Assembly: GCF_900107375.1 (NCBI RefSeq)
Contig: NZ_FNPT01000001.1
Coordinates: 1,178,001 to 1,242,000, forward strand
Length of the DNA: 64,000 bases
From: Lysobacter sp. yr284
GTDB taxonomy: Bacteria; Pseudomonadota; Gammaproteobacteria; Xanthomonadales; Xanthomonadaceae
Direction of reading: 5' to 3'
Shown: positions 1 through 8,677 of the stretch, piece by piece
How the letters are laid out: each line of letters starts with the position of its first letter
Position numbering within the stretch: position 1 is the stretch's first letter
Notes under the pieces: model-generated
Told to the model about the DNA's origin: nothing
The model's database searches: none
The model's input: only the letters and a program-made list of their open reading frames with translations
Program-made: the position numbers and the translations under genes

Positions 1-53
1 CCGGAGCAGCGACCGCGCTGCCCGACCATCGCCACACGCACACAGGAGCATCC

Positions 54-374
54 ATGAAGAAGTCATTGACGACCGTGTTGCCCGCATCCCTCGCCACCCT
101 CGTACTGGGCCTGGCCCTGGCCGGCGCCGCCGTCGCCGCGCCGCCGGGCGGCATCGGCACCCAGCCGCAGCCGCCGCAGCCCTTCGGCACCTGGCAGGCG
201 AAGGTGAAGTACCTGTCTCCGCACACCGCGCCCGACGGCCGCCGCCTGACCTGGAAGTACGCCGACATCGTCGCCTCGACCCAGGAGTACTGCGACGCGC
301 AGTTGCAGAGCTGGATGTCCGGCGGCAACACCAGCGTCGTCGAGTACTGCCACTTCGTAACGGCCGGCGGTTGA
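54..374 (+). CDS. Small secreted protein of unknown function
   Basis: A 106-residue protein that I do not recognise. The start is supported by AGGAG at 44-48, five bases before the ATG. The N-terminus is a classic signal peptide: two lysines, a leucine/alanine-rich core and an Ala-Val-Ala-Ala site near residues 26-29. The predicted mature part begins Pro/Gly/Gln-rich (about residues 30-44) and then forms a short, probably folded segment with two cysteines (residues 80 and 99) that could form a periplasmic or extracellular disulfide. It converges on the minus-strand glucokinase gene and shares no obvious function with it. That it is coding is quite likely; its role is unknown. Confidence 0.65.
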   Translation: MKKSLTTVLPASLATLVLGLALAGAAVAAPPGGIGTQPQPPQPFGTWQAKVKYLSPHTAPDGRRLTWKYADIVASTQEYCDAQLQSWMSGGNTSVVEYCHFVTAGG

Positions 375-480
375 TCGCGCCGGCGATGTTTTCGCCGAGG
401 CGAGCCGATAGCCGATAAGCGCTGATCCGCGCGCGTTGCAGGCGAGCCCGCAACGGCGTATCCGCATCGGCATCGGCGCG

Positions 481-510
481 GGAAACCGGCCGTCGCGACG
501 GCCGGTTTCC
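481..510. terminator. 30-bp perfect palindrome behind the glucan operon
   Basis: Both halves are exact reverse complements (GGAAACCGGCCGTCG and its complement), giving a very stable hairpin 14 bases past the glucokinase stop. No T-run follows on either strand, so a role as convergent terminator or mRNA 3'-end stabiliser is inferred from position. Confidence 0.5.
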
Positions 511-523
511 TGGTCCGGCGCGG

Positions 524-1510
524 TCAGACCGCCAATGCGCTGTCGTAGGTCTCCGCCGCGTGCGCGGCCGCGCCGAGCAGACCCGAGCACGCATGCACCA
601 CCGCCAGCGCCGGCACTTCGGCCATCGCCGGCGCGAACCGGCCCTTGGCCTCGAACGCGGCGCGAAAGCTGTCGCGCTGCAGCGCGCCCAGCAGCTTGGG
701 CACGACGCCGCCGGCGAGGAACACCCCGTCCCAGGCGCCGAGGGTCAGCACCAGGTCGCCGGCCATCGAGCCGAACGCGGCGCAGAACAGCTCCACCGCG
801 CGCGCGCAGCGCGCGTCGCCGGCCGCGGCCTGGGCGTTGATCTGCGCCGGCGACCACGCCTGCGCGGCGACGCCTTCGATCTCGCACACCGCCGCATACA
901 GGTTCGCCAGTCCCGGCCCGGACACCAGCCGCTCGCACGAAACCCGGCCGAAGCGCCGCATCAGGCATTCCAGCACCTGCATGTCGCGCGGCCGCGACGG
1001 CGCGAAACCGGCGTGGCCGCCTTCGGTCTCCAGCGCGAAGCAGCGGCCGTTGCGCACCAGCAGGCCGCCCACGCCCAGGCCGGTGCCGGGGCCGATCACC
1101 GCATAGGTCTGCGCTGCGCCCATGTCGAAGCCGGGCCAGCCGACCGCGCCGACCGCGACCACGTCGTCCGCGCCCAGGCGCGAGATCGCCATGGCCTGCG
1201 CGGCGAAGTCGTTGATCAGCGCGACCCGCGGCGTGCCCAGCGCCGAGCCGATCTCCGGCGCACGGATCTGCCAAGGATGGTTGGTGATGCGCGCTTCCTC
1301 GCGGCGCACCCGCCCGGCCACCGCGAACACCGCCGCGTCGGCGCGTTCGCCGAGTTCGTCGAGGAAATGGCGCGCGGCGTCGGCGGCGCTGGCGAAGCCG
1401 GCGGCCGGGTACTCGCGCACGCTGTCGCGCAGCAGCCGTTCGCCGCGCGCCAGTTCGGCCATCGCGAAACGCGCGTTGGTGCCGCCGATGTCGCTGACCA
1501 GCACCCGCAT
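524..1510 (-). CDS. glk: Glucokinase (ROK-independent, Glk family)
   Basis: Predicted cytoplasmic glucokinase of 328 residues, phosphorylating glucose with ATP to glucose-6-phosphate. The sequence shows the N-terminal phosphate-binding motif DIGGTN (residues 7-12), the sugar-site segment INDFAAQA, the GPGTGLG loop and EGGHAGF, all typical of bacterial Glk, and the length fits the family. The ATG shares one base with the stop of the upstream GH5 gene (TGATG), which indicates translational coupling. As the last gene of the operon it would handle glucose released by the upstream glucanase. The identification is firm; which gluco-oligosaccharide feeds it is inferred. Confidence 0.9.
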   Translation of the reverse strand: MRVLVSDIGGTNARFAMAELARGERLLRDSVREYPAAGFASAADAARHFLDELGERADAAVFAVAGRVRREEARITNHPWQIRAPEIGSALGTPRVALINDFAAQAMAISRLGADDVVAVGAVGWPGFDMGAAQTYAVIGPGTGLGVGGLLVRNGRCFALETEGGHAGFAPSRPRDMQVLECLMRRFGRVSCERLVSGPGLANLYAAVCEIEGVAAQAWSPAQINAQAAAGDARCARAVELFCAAFGSMAGDLVLTLGAWDGVFLAGGVVPKLLGALQRDSFRAAFEAKGRFAPAMAEVPALAVVHACSGLLGAAAHAAETYDSALAV

Positions 1511-3285
1511 CAGCGCTGCTTCGCCGACGTGGGCGCGGGCACGGGCGCGAACCGCAGCGCCAACACATCCGGCGCGCCCGACACCGCCTCGAGCACCAGC
1601 GTATTGCGCCCGCGCAGCAGCGTCGCCGGCTGCGGCCGGTCCGCCGCGGTCGGCGCGAGGGGCTCGCCGTTGAGGCGGACGCGGATCTCGCCGGCGCCGC
1701 CGCGCCAGCTCAGCCGATAGGTTCCGGCGGCGTCGGCCTGGACGCTGTACTTGAGCCATTCGCCCGGCTGCAGCGCCGCCACCCGCAACTGCGCGCCCTC
1801 TCCGGCCAGGGCGACGCCGTCGTTGCGATAACGCTGCGACGGGTTCCAGCCGGTGTTGGGCTCGCCGCTCTCGTTGGCCGGTTTGCGCGAGAAATACGCC
1901 ACGCCGTTGCGGCCCAGGTCGAAGTCGACCGCCGCCAGTTCGCCGCCGTCGCGGCCGATGCGGTGCGGCTTGAACGGCAGGCTGCGGTCGTCGCGCGGCG
2001 CGCGCAGCCAGGCGTCGACCACGTCGGCGCGGCGCGCGTTGTGCTCCAGCCGCACGTCGCGCCCGGCCAGGCCCAGCAAGGCCGCGCGCGCCTGTTCGCG
2101 GCTCGGGCGCGGGCCCTGGCCCTCCCAGTACGCCAACACCTGCGCATAGCCGGGATTGGCGATCACCTGCAGCGGATTGTTGTAGCGCAGCTTCTTCACC
2201 GGCCAGTTGGCCCAGCCGATGCCCTCGCCCTCCAGCGTTTCCACGGTACGGGCGAACCAGTCGTTGGAGTTCTCGCCGGTCTCGCCCAGCCACAGCGGCA
2301 GGTTCCAGCGCTCGCGCAGGTCCAGGTGCTCGCGGATGCTGTCGCGGCCGGTGCCGTTCCAGTACTTGTGGAAGCTCAGCACCAGGTTGTCGTCCCACAG
2401 CCCGGCGTCGAGCACGCCGCGGTAGTTGTTGCCCCAGCAATTGCCTTCGATGAAGACGATATGGCGCGCGTCGACCTCGCGGATCGCCGCGGTCGTGCGC
2501 ACCAGCAGCTCGCGCAGCGGCGCGTTGCCGGTCTCCTTGCAGCCGTTGCGGTCGCCGGCGTCGGCGAAGCCCCAGTTGGGCTCGTTGATGATGTCGTAGC
2601 CGGCGACCGCGGGCTCGTCGCGGTAGCGCTGCGCCAGCTTGCGCCACAGCGCGACCAGCTTGTCGCGGTTGCCGGCATCGTCCCACAGCGAAGGCTGCGC
2701 CGGGTCGCGGTCGGAGATGTTGAGATCGTTGCCCTGCCCGCCCGGCGCCGCGTGCAGGTCGAGGATCACGTACATCCCGTTGGCCTTGGCCCAGGCGATC
2801 AGATCGTCGGTGCGGCGGAAACCGTCCTCCAGCCAGGTGTGCTCGCCGCGCACCGGTTCTTGCGCCAGCGGCAGCGTGTACAACGCGTAGTGCATCGGCA
2901 GCCGCACCGAGTTGAAGCCCCAGGCCGCGAGCGCGTCGATGTCGTCCTTGGCGACGTAGTTGTCCAGCCACGCGCGATAGAACGCCCGGGTGTCGTCCTC
3001 GCCGATCAGGTCGGCGACGCGGGCGCGGATCGCATGCTGGGTACCGGGGCCGGTGAGGCCGAGCATGTAGCCTTCCTGCAGCATCCAGCCGCCGAGGCCG
3101 ACGCCGCGCAGGATCACCGTGCGCCCGCGTTCGTCGACGATCCGTTTGCCGTCGGCGCGCAGGAAGCCTTCGGCCTGGCCCGGCCGCGGCGCCAGCGCCA
3201 GCGCGGCTGCCAGCGCGGCCAGGCCCGCGGCCGCGAGCGTGCGCCGGCCACGGCGGCCGGCAGCGGATTCGAGCGTGTCGCGCAT
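1510..3285 (-). CDS. Secreted GH5 endoglucanase/exoglucanase with C-terminal carbohydrate-binding-like domain
   Basis: Glycoside hydrolase family 5 enzyme of 591 residues. A twin-arginine-like basic N-terminus (RRGRR, residues 11-15) and hydrophobic stretch form a signal peptide ending near residue 38. The catalytic barrel spans about residues 40-400. The acid/base Glu is E235 in DIINEPNWG and the nucleophile is E335 in LWLGETGENS, the two expected GH5 glutamates. Residues about 460-590 form a beta-rich CBM6/35-like module. The start is chosen at the signal peptide; GAGG just upstream overlaps the stop of the cupin gene (8-base gap). Its place between a TonB receptor locus and glucokinase suggests a beta-glucan substrate, which the sequence alone does not prove. 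Confidence 0.85.
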   Translation of the reverse strand: MRDTLESAAGRRGRRTLAAAGLAALAAALALAPRPGQAEGFLRADGKRIVDERGRTVILRGVGLGGWMLQEGYMLGLTGPGTQHAIRARVADLIGEDDTRAFYRAWLDNYVAKDDIDALAAWGFNSVRLPMHYALYTLPLAQEPVRGEHTWLEDGFRRTDDLIAWAKANGMYVILDLHAAPGGQGNDLNISDRDPAQPSLWDDAGNRDKLVALWRKLAQRYRDEPAVAGYDIINEPNWGFADAGDRNGCKETGNAPLRELLVRTTAAIREVDARHIVFIEGNCWGNNYRGVLDAGLWDDNLVLSFHKYWNGTGRDSIREHLDLRERWNLPLWLGETGENSNDWFARTVETLEGEGIGWANWPVKKLRYNNPLQVIANPGYAQVLAYWEGQGPRPSREQARAALLGLAGRDVRLEHNARRADVVDAWLRAPRDDRSLPFKPHRIGRDGGELAAVDFDLGRNGVAYFSRKPANESGEPNTGWNPSQRYRNDGVALAGEGAQLRVAALQPGEWLKYSVQADAAGTYRLSWRGGAGEIRVRLNGEPLAPTAADRPQPATLLRGRNTLVLEAVSGAPDVLALRFAPVPAPTSAKQR

Positions 3286-3293
3286 GGCGATCC

Positions 3294-4304
3294 TCAACGG
3301 TTCAGGCCTTGCAGCAGGCGCGCGCGCAGCTCTCTCGCGCGCGCTTCGTCCAACGGCGCGAGCGCGCCGCGCATGGCTTCGGGAATGTGCGCCGAGGTTT
3401 GCGCGTCGGCGTCGAAGACGTAATGGCGGAACGTCTCGCGCCAGATCTCGCGCTGCGCCGGCGGCAGGTCGCGCACGCTCAGGATCGCGTGCAGCAACGC
3501 GTTCATCGGCGTGTCCATCCAGCGCGGCGACTGCCGCCACCAGTAGTTGACCAGCACGTTGAAACTGTCCAGCGCCTGCATGTGGTGCCACCACATGCTC
3601 GGGATCAGCACCGCGTCGCCGGGTCCGAGTTCGGCGCTGCGCGCGTGGCGCATGGCTTCGGCGAAGGCCGGATAGCGTTCGTGGTCGGGCGCGGCGAAGT
3701 CCACCAGGCTGACCGCCTGCCCGGCCGGGGTGCGGTCGAGCGGGCCGATGTAGAGATTGCGCAACTGCTCCGGCGGCAACAGCGTCACCCGCCGGCGCCC
3801 GGCGACCACGCAGGCGATGTTGTCGGGCACGTCCTGGTGCGCGGGGATGCGGGTGCGGTTGCCGATCCAGATGCTGGCCAGCGGTTGCAGCGCGCCGAAC
3901 CCCAGGTCGTTGCGCTCGCGCAGGCCCGGCAGCCAGGTGTCGATCGTGGTCGAACCGACGTAGATCGTCGGCGGCGCCGGGTCGGCGGCATGGTGCAGCA
4001 AGGCGTCCAGCACCGCCGCCAGCGGCGCCTTCTGCTGGGCGAAGCCGAAGCCGAGCAGGTCCGGCCGATAGCCGATGCTGCCGTCGGCCTGCGGCGGCGC
4101 CACGCTGACGGTGACCGGCGCGTCGCTGGCGAACCGCTTGAGATAGTCGGCGCCGGCCTGCGCCGATGCGCCGGCCTGCGTCAGCGGCCAGTGCGCGGCC
4201 AGGCCGCGCAGCACATACGGCCGGGTCGGCTGCAGCAGTTCCTGCGGCAGCGCCGCCGCATCGATGCCGTGCAGTTCCTCGATTGCGTCAACGGCCGGCG
4301 GCAT
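3294..4304 (-). CDS. Cupin-8 (JmjC-like) family protein
   Basis: A 336-residue cupin-8/JmjC-like protein. Visible iron-ligand candidates are H156 and D158 (IPAHQDVPDN) and a distal histidine in IPSMWWHHMQ (H240/H241), the arrangement of Fe(II)/2-oxoglutarate oxygenases of the FIH type. Homologues commonly sit beside TonB receptors and SapC proteins in xanthomonad and caulobacter sugar-uptake loci; their biochemical role there is not settled, so hydroxylation of a protein partner is only a possibility. The start overlaps the end of the SapC-like gene by 17 bases, and the stop lies 8 bases before the GH5 gene, so it is embedded in the operon. Confidence 0.8.
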   Translation of the reverse strand: MPPAVDAIEELHGIDAAALPQELLQPTRPYVLRGLAAHWPLTQAGASAQAGADYLKRFASDAPVTVSVAPPQADGSIGYRPDLLGFGFAQQKAPLAAVLDALLHHAADPAPPTIYVGSTTIDTWLPGLRERNDLGFGALQPLASIWIGNRTRIPAHQDVPDNIACVVAGRRRVTLLPPEQLRNLYIGPLDRTPAGQAVSLVDFAAPDHERYPAFAEAMRHARSAELGPGDAVLIPSMWWHHMQALDSFNVLVNYWWRQSPRWMDTPMNALLHAILSVRDLPPAQREIWRETFRHYVFDADAQTSAHIPEAMRGALAPLDEARARELRARLLQGLNR

Positions 4305-5022
4305 GGCGGCGGCTCAGGCGTTCGATCAGCTCGCGCAGGCGCGACAGCGAGGCCAGCGCCATGTACGCCGCCTGCAGGTAGCCGGCCTGCGACAGCGCCT
4401 GCAGCGCGGCGCCGTCGAGCGCGCCGAGCCTGCGCTCGTCGATGGTGTGGAATCCGCTCAGGCGGTGCTGGCTGCGCTCGTCCAGGCGGATGTCCAGGGC
4501 GAAGGGTTCCAGCAGTTCGTGGCGCCGCAGCGCGGCGATGAAACCGGCGTCCGCGCCCAGGCCGTCGTGCAGCGCGCGCAGCAACGAGGCGACGTGCTGC
4601 AGGAACGCGCTGCTGCCGCCGTGTTCGAGGAACAGCGCCTCGCCCTGCTCGCCGCCGCGGATCACGCGCGGATGGTCGAGGTCGATATGCACCATCGGTT
4701 CCTCGTCGGCGATGCCGATCAGGAACGGCAGCCGCTCGATCGCCATCGGCCGGTAATGCGCGTCCCAGCGCTCGCCGTCCGCCGCCCCGGCCGCCGGCTC
4801 CAGGAACAGGTTCTCGTGCGGCCGCAGGCCCAGCAGCGCGACCGAGCGGAATCCGCCGTCGGCGGTCTTCTGGAACACGATCGGATAGTGCGCCTGCAAT
4901 TCGCGGAACTCGCCGAAGAAGGTCGGCGCCAGCATTTCGCCATCGCCGTAGCGGGCGCCGCGCGCGGCGAGCACGCGCAGGTCGTGGTGCTCGAGGTTGT
5001 TGAGCAGTACGGTTCGGGACAT
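4288..5022 (-). CDS. SapC family protein
   Basis: A 244-residue SapC-like protein with no signal peptide or membrane segment, so probably cytoplasmic. The family signature is visible in the N-terminal AHYPIVFQKT segment, the LRPHENLF region and the central ERLPFLIGIADEEP stretch. SapC was named in Campylobacter S-layer work, but in xanthomonads the gene nearly always accompanies a TonB receptor and a cupin-8 gene, as it does here. No enzymatic activity can be read from it. The 3' end overlaps the next gene by 17 bases, and 115 bases separate it from the receptor gene upstream. Confidence 0.8.
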   Translation of the reverse strand: MSRTVLLNNLEHHDLRVLAARGARYGDGEMLAPTFFGEFRELQAHYPIVFQKTADGGFRSVALLGLRPHENLFLEPAAGAADGERWDAHYRPMAIERLPFLIGIADEEPMVHIDLDHPRVIRGGEQGEALFLEHGGSSAFLQHVASLLRALHDGLGADAGFIAALRRHELLEPFALDIRLDERSQHRLSGFHTIDERRLGALDGAALQALSQAGYLQAAYMALASLSRLRELIERLSRRHAAGR

Positions 5023-5137
5023 CGCGGTTTCCGTGGTCGGTACGGACGCAGGCGGCGCGGCGGGCGCGGCCTGCGGCCGGGTTCCGGCAGGCCCGCGCGC
5101 GCCCTGCGCCGCGGCGCAGGACGCACGGGCGCCGCGG

Positions 5138-8100
5138 TCAGAACTTGTAGCGCACCCCGAACATGTAGCGCGGCCCGTACTGGTCGAACGAGTACAGCTG
5201 GCGCTTGTTGCGGCCGCGCGTGCGCATGGTCTCGTCGGTCACGTTGATGCCTTCCAGGGTCAGCACCAGGTTGTCGGACACCGCGTAGCTGACGTTCATG
5301 TCCAGCTGCCCGTACGCCTCGACGTAGATCGGGTTGGCGCCCTTGCCGTCGCCCAGGTCGGTCAGGAACTGGTCGCGCCAGTTGTAGGCCGCGCGCGCCT
5401 GCCACGGCCCCTTTTCGTAGAACGCCACCAGGTTGGCCGAATCGCTGAGCCCGGTCATCGCGAACTGGGTGCCCAGGCTGCCGTTCCTGTAGGTCAGGCC
5501 CGAGTCGACGATGGTGTAGTTGGCCGAGAGGCCGAAGCCGGACTGGCCGAACACGTGCTGGACGTTGAACTCCCAGCCGTCGAGCGTATCGGCGCGGTTG
5601 TTGACCGGCTGGGTGACGTTGAACGCCAGCACCGGATCGCCGGGCAGGCCGCTGATGCTGCCGGTGGCGAAGCCGTTGGAGTCCACCCCGGTCTTCACCA
5701 CGCCGGGCTGGCCGTTGTAGGTGTTGAGGATGTAGTTGCGGATGCATGGCCGGTCGGTGCTGGCGCAGCCGCCGGCGGCGAGGGCCTGGTTCCAGTAGTT
5801 GCCGCCGGACGGGGTGTGCAGGTCCGGGTACGGCGTCTGCCGGCTGACCTGGTCGGCGATGAAGTTGTCGATCTTCTTGCGGAAGTAGCCGACCGACAGA
5901 TAGCTCGATTCGCCGTAATACCACTCATAGGACAGGTCGAAGTTGCGCGACTCCAGCGGCTTGAGCGCCGGATTGCCCGCGCTGCCGCCGCCGCCGTCGA
6001 AGCGCGCCTGGCCGCCGACGCTCAGCGCCGGGTTGAGCTTGCCCCAGTTCGGCCGGCCGATCGACTCGCCGTAGCTGGCGCGCAGCTTCATGCTGTCGTT
6101 GAGGTCGATGGCCACGTCCAGGCTCGGCAGCCAATACTTGTAGTCGCCGTCGAGCTCGCGGAACTGCGAGCCGGCGTAGCGGATGACGAACTCGTTGGCG
6201 GCGATCCAGTCGATGCCGACCGGCGCCGGCTGCAGCGCCGAGGCCTTGACCTTGGTGCGCTCGTAGCGCACGCCGCCGGCCACGTGCACCGGCAGCTTCC
6301 AGTCGAAGGTGTTGCTCCACTGCACGTAGAAGCTGCGCGACTCCTCGCGCACGCGGCTGTCGCCGACCGTGCGGTTGGCGGCGCTGCCGGGCACCGGCGC
6401 GCCGGTGTAGTCGAACGAGGCGCGGTAGTCGTCGCGCACGCCCTTGCCGCTGGCGACCCAGGCGTCCTCGGCCAACTGGCGCACGCGGTCGAAGTCGAAC
6501 ACGAAGAACGCATCGGTGAAGCGCGGATCGTTGGCGCCGCCGACGCCGCGGAAGTAGTCGCCCATGTGCGCGAGCTGCCAGACCGAATCGGGATAGTCGT
6601 TCGGGCTGGTGGCGCCGCCCCAGGTGTCGAGCTGGACGTGGGTGAAGGCCGAGCGGTTCTTGTAGTCGGTCGAGCCGACGCCGAAGTTGAGCTTGGAGTA
6701 GTCCTGGAACTGGTATTCGCCGCTGGCCTGGAACTGCTCGATCTGCGCGCGCTCGCGCTCGTTGCGGAACACCGAGCCGGTCACCAGCATCTGCGCCGGG
6801 TCGATCGCGCTCATGCCGTTGGGCAGGTGCAGGGTCAGCACCGGGAAGTCGCGGCTGAAGTCGATGGTGTTGCCGGCGCGGAAGAAGCCGGCGCTGGCCA
6901 GGGTGTTGCTGGAGCCGTAGGGGCTGTCGGGCGAGGAATCGGCGGTGGAGCGGTGGTAGTCGAAGTTGAGCTTGAAGTCGTCGCTCACCCGCCAGTCGAC
7001 GTTGAGGCCGACCGACTTGTTCTCGCGCTTGATCGCGCTCTTGCCGGCGCCGTTGGCGAAGTCGGACAGGCCGTTGTAGCGCTCGTCGTAGACCAGCGGC
7101 GATGAGCCCGATCCCTTCGTCCACGAACTCACGCCCGGGGTGAAGTTGAGCCACACCGACATGTCGTGGCGCATCTGCTCGATCTTGTTCTGCGAATAGG
7201 TGTAGTCGAGCGTGGTGGTGAGGTTGTCGGTCGGCGCCCACTGCAGGGTCAGCTGGCCGTTGATGCGCTCGCGTTTGACCGAGTTGACGCTGTAGCCCAG
7301 GCTCTGCGGCATCGAATAGACGTCGTTCGGGCCGGGCCGGTCGGTGATGTTCCCCGAGCCCGGCTGGCCCGGCAGCGGCAGCGCCGAGCCCGAGCCTTCG
7401 CCGCTGGCCAGCGGAGTGTCGATGAACGGCCGCCAGCCGTTGCCGGAAGCGACGAACGCCGAGGCCGAGCCGGATTCGCGCTTGAGGTAGTTGGCGCTCA
7501 GGCCGATGCCGAAGCGGCCGTCGGCCGAGGTCGCGCTGAAGATGCCCGAGGCGTCGGGCGTGACCGAATCCCCCTTCAGATCGCCCGGCAGGTCGTCGTC
7601 GGAGGTGTCCCAGATGCCCTTGACGCCGACGTTGGCGTGCAGCCCGGGATTGTCGAGCGGACGCGCGGTCTTGATGTTGATCGTCGCGCCGATGCCGCCG
7701 GCGGGCGTGCTGGCGCGGCTGGTCTTGTAGACCTCGACCGCGGAGATCGATTCGGCGGCCAGGTCGCTGAACTCGAACGCGCGGCTGCCGGTCGAGGTCG
7801 GCATCTGCCGGCCGTTGAGCAGGACCATGTTGAAGTCGGGGCCGACGCCGCGCACGGTCACGCGCGAGCCTTCGCCGGCGTTGCGGTCGATCGACACGCC
7901 GCTGATGCGCTGCAGCGCCTCGGCCAGGTTGGTGTCGGGGAACTTGCCGATGTCCTCGGCGACGATGCCGTCGACGATGCCCTCGGCGTCGCGCTTGAGG
8001 TTCATCGACGAGGTCAGGCTGCCCTTGATGCCGGTGACCACGACGGTGTCCAGCGTGCGCGCGTCGGCGGCGGCGCCGGGGCGGCTTTGCGCGGCCGCGG

Positions 8101-8233
8101 CGGCGGGCGCTTGCGCCTGGCCGTCGCCCCCGTCCGCGGGCGCGGCGCTCTGCGCGTAGACCGGCTGGCCCAGCGCCAGCAGCATTGCGGACGTCAATAC
8201 CGAGCGCCGCGAGGCGCTACGCGTTTGCTTCAT
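5138..8233 (-). CDS. TonB-dependent outer-membrane receptor (xanthomonad/caulobacter carbohydrate type)
   Basis: First gene of the sugar operon: a 1,031-residue outer-membrane receptor predicted to import gluco-oligosaccharides with TonB/ExbBD. The chosen ATG is preceded by a perfect GGAGG seven bases away and begins a signal peptide ending at VYAQS. A low-complexity Ala/Gln linker precedes the TonB box-like DTVVVTG, then the plug (EDIGKFPDTNLAEALQRISG, typical of the TIGR01782 group) and a long barrel ending in phenylalanine (RYKF). The ligand is not encoded in any motif I can read; glucan breakdown products are inferred from the GH5 and glucokinase genes downstream. Confidence 0.88.
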   Translation of the reverse strand: MKQTRSASRRSVLTSAMLLALGQPVYAQSAAPADGGDGQAQAPAAAAAQSRPGAAADARTLDTVVVTGIKGSLTSSMNLKRDAEGIVDGIVAEDIGKFPDTNLAEALQRISGVSIDRNAGEGSRVTVRGVGPDFNMVLLNGRQMPTSTGSRAFEFSDLAAESISAVEVYKTSRASTPAGGIGATINIKTARPLDNPGLHANVGVKGIWDTSDDDLPGDLKGDSVTPDASGIFSATSADGRFGIGLSANYLKRESGSASAFVASGNGWRPFIDTPLASGEGSGSALPLPGQPGSGNITDRPGPNDVYSMPQSLGYSVNSVKRERINGQLTLQWAPTDNLTTTLDYTYSQNKIEQMRHDMSVWLNFTPGVSSWTKGSGSSPLVYDERYNGLSDFANGAGKSAIKRENKSVGLNVDWRVSDDFKLNFDYHRSTADSSPDSPYGSSNTLASAGFFRAGNTIDFSRDFPVLTLHLPNGMSAIDPAQMLVTGSVFRNERERAQIEQFQASGEYQFQDYSKLNFGVGSTDYKNRSAFTHVQLDTWGGATSPNDYPDSVWQLAHMGDYFRGVGGANDPRFTDAFFVFDFDRVRQLAEDAWVASGKGVRDDYRASFDYTGAPVPGSAANRTVGDSRVREESRSFYVQWSNTFDWKLPVHVAGGVRYERTKVKASALQPAPVGIDWIAANEFVIRYAGSQFRELDGDYKYWLPSLDVAIDLNDSMKLRASYGESIGRPNWGKLNPALSVGGQARFDGGGGSAGNPALKPLESRNFDLSYEWYYGESSYLSVGYFRKKIDNFIADQVSRQTPYPDLHTPSGGNYWNQALAAGGCASTDRPCIRNYILNTYNGQPGVVKTGVDSNGFATGSISGLPGDPVLAFNVTQPVNNRADTLDGWEFNVQHVFGQSGFGLSANYTIVDSGLTYRNGSLGTQFAMTGLSDSANLVAFYEKGPWQARAAYNWRDQFLTDLGDGKGANPIYVEAYGQLDMNVSYAVSDNLVLTLEGINVTDETMRTRGRNKRQLYSFDQYGPRYMFGVRYKF

Positions 8234-8320
8234 CGAAATTCCTCCCCAGGATCTCTCACGATGCGTAGGCGGGCGGGTCTGCCCGCCCCTGGACTGCTGG
8301 GGGGCGATTTGGCACGCGCA

Positions 8321-8334
8321 TGACAGCGCTGTCA
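8321..8334. promoter_or_regulatory. LacI-family operator in the glucan operon promoter
   Basis: A perfect 14-bp palindrome, TGACAGCGCTGTCA, centred on AGCGCT as in LacI/GalR-type operators. On the minus strand it shares bases with a consensus -35 box (TTGACA, 8335 to 8330); the -10 hexamer 17 bases on (CCAAAT) is poor. Binding by a repressor here would occlude polymerase. No LacI-type gene lies in the window. Confidence 0.6.
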
Positions 8335-8365
8335 ATTACCGGGACAAAACTGGAATCGCAGTCAT

Positions 8366-8381
8366 GGAAAAAGCGTTTTCC
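8366..8381. promoter_or_regulatory. Second operator-like dyad upstream of the glucan operon
   Basis: GGAAAA and TTTTCC arms flank the core AGCG, about 45 bp upstream of the LacI-type palindrome. The arms are exact but the centre is not symmetric. It could be an auxiliary operator or activator site for the receptor gene; this is inference from position and symmetry only. Confidence 0.3.
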
Positions 8382-8677
8382 CGGCCGTTTTTATTGTCGC
8401 GTCGCAACATGGAACGCGCGGCGGCGCGTGGCCGCGGGAGCCGGACGCGACCGCCGCGAGCCGGCGTATACGGTTGGCGGACGCGCCGGCGGCCTGCGGC
8501 GGGCGAGCGCGAACGGGCCGGAAAACCTCGAACGAGGCGCCGCGAGGGTCGGCACGCGCATGCGCCTGGATCGGCATCGCGGCCCGCAGTCGCGACACGA
8601 CAAAGACCGCTGCGCCGCCCGCGCCGCCCCGGCGGCCGCGACGGCGCTGCCGATCCCGCGGCGGCCGATGCGTCGGC
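8382..8677. other. Intergenic remainder upstream of the receptor promoter
   Basis: Together with 8234-8381 this makes a 444-bp gap between the receptor start and the 3' end of the next minus-strand gene. Beyond the two dyads listed separately I see only GC-rich sequence. Open frames here lack ribosome-binding sites and protein-like composition. Confidence 0.5.

Noticed and set aside
8234-8335. Longer start for the sugar TonB receptor
   Set aside because: It would place 34 residues before a clear signal peptide and run through the operator; the internal ATG has a perfect GGAGG.
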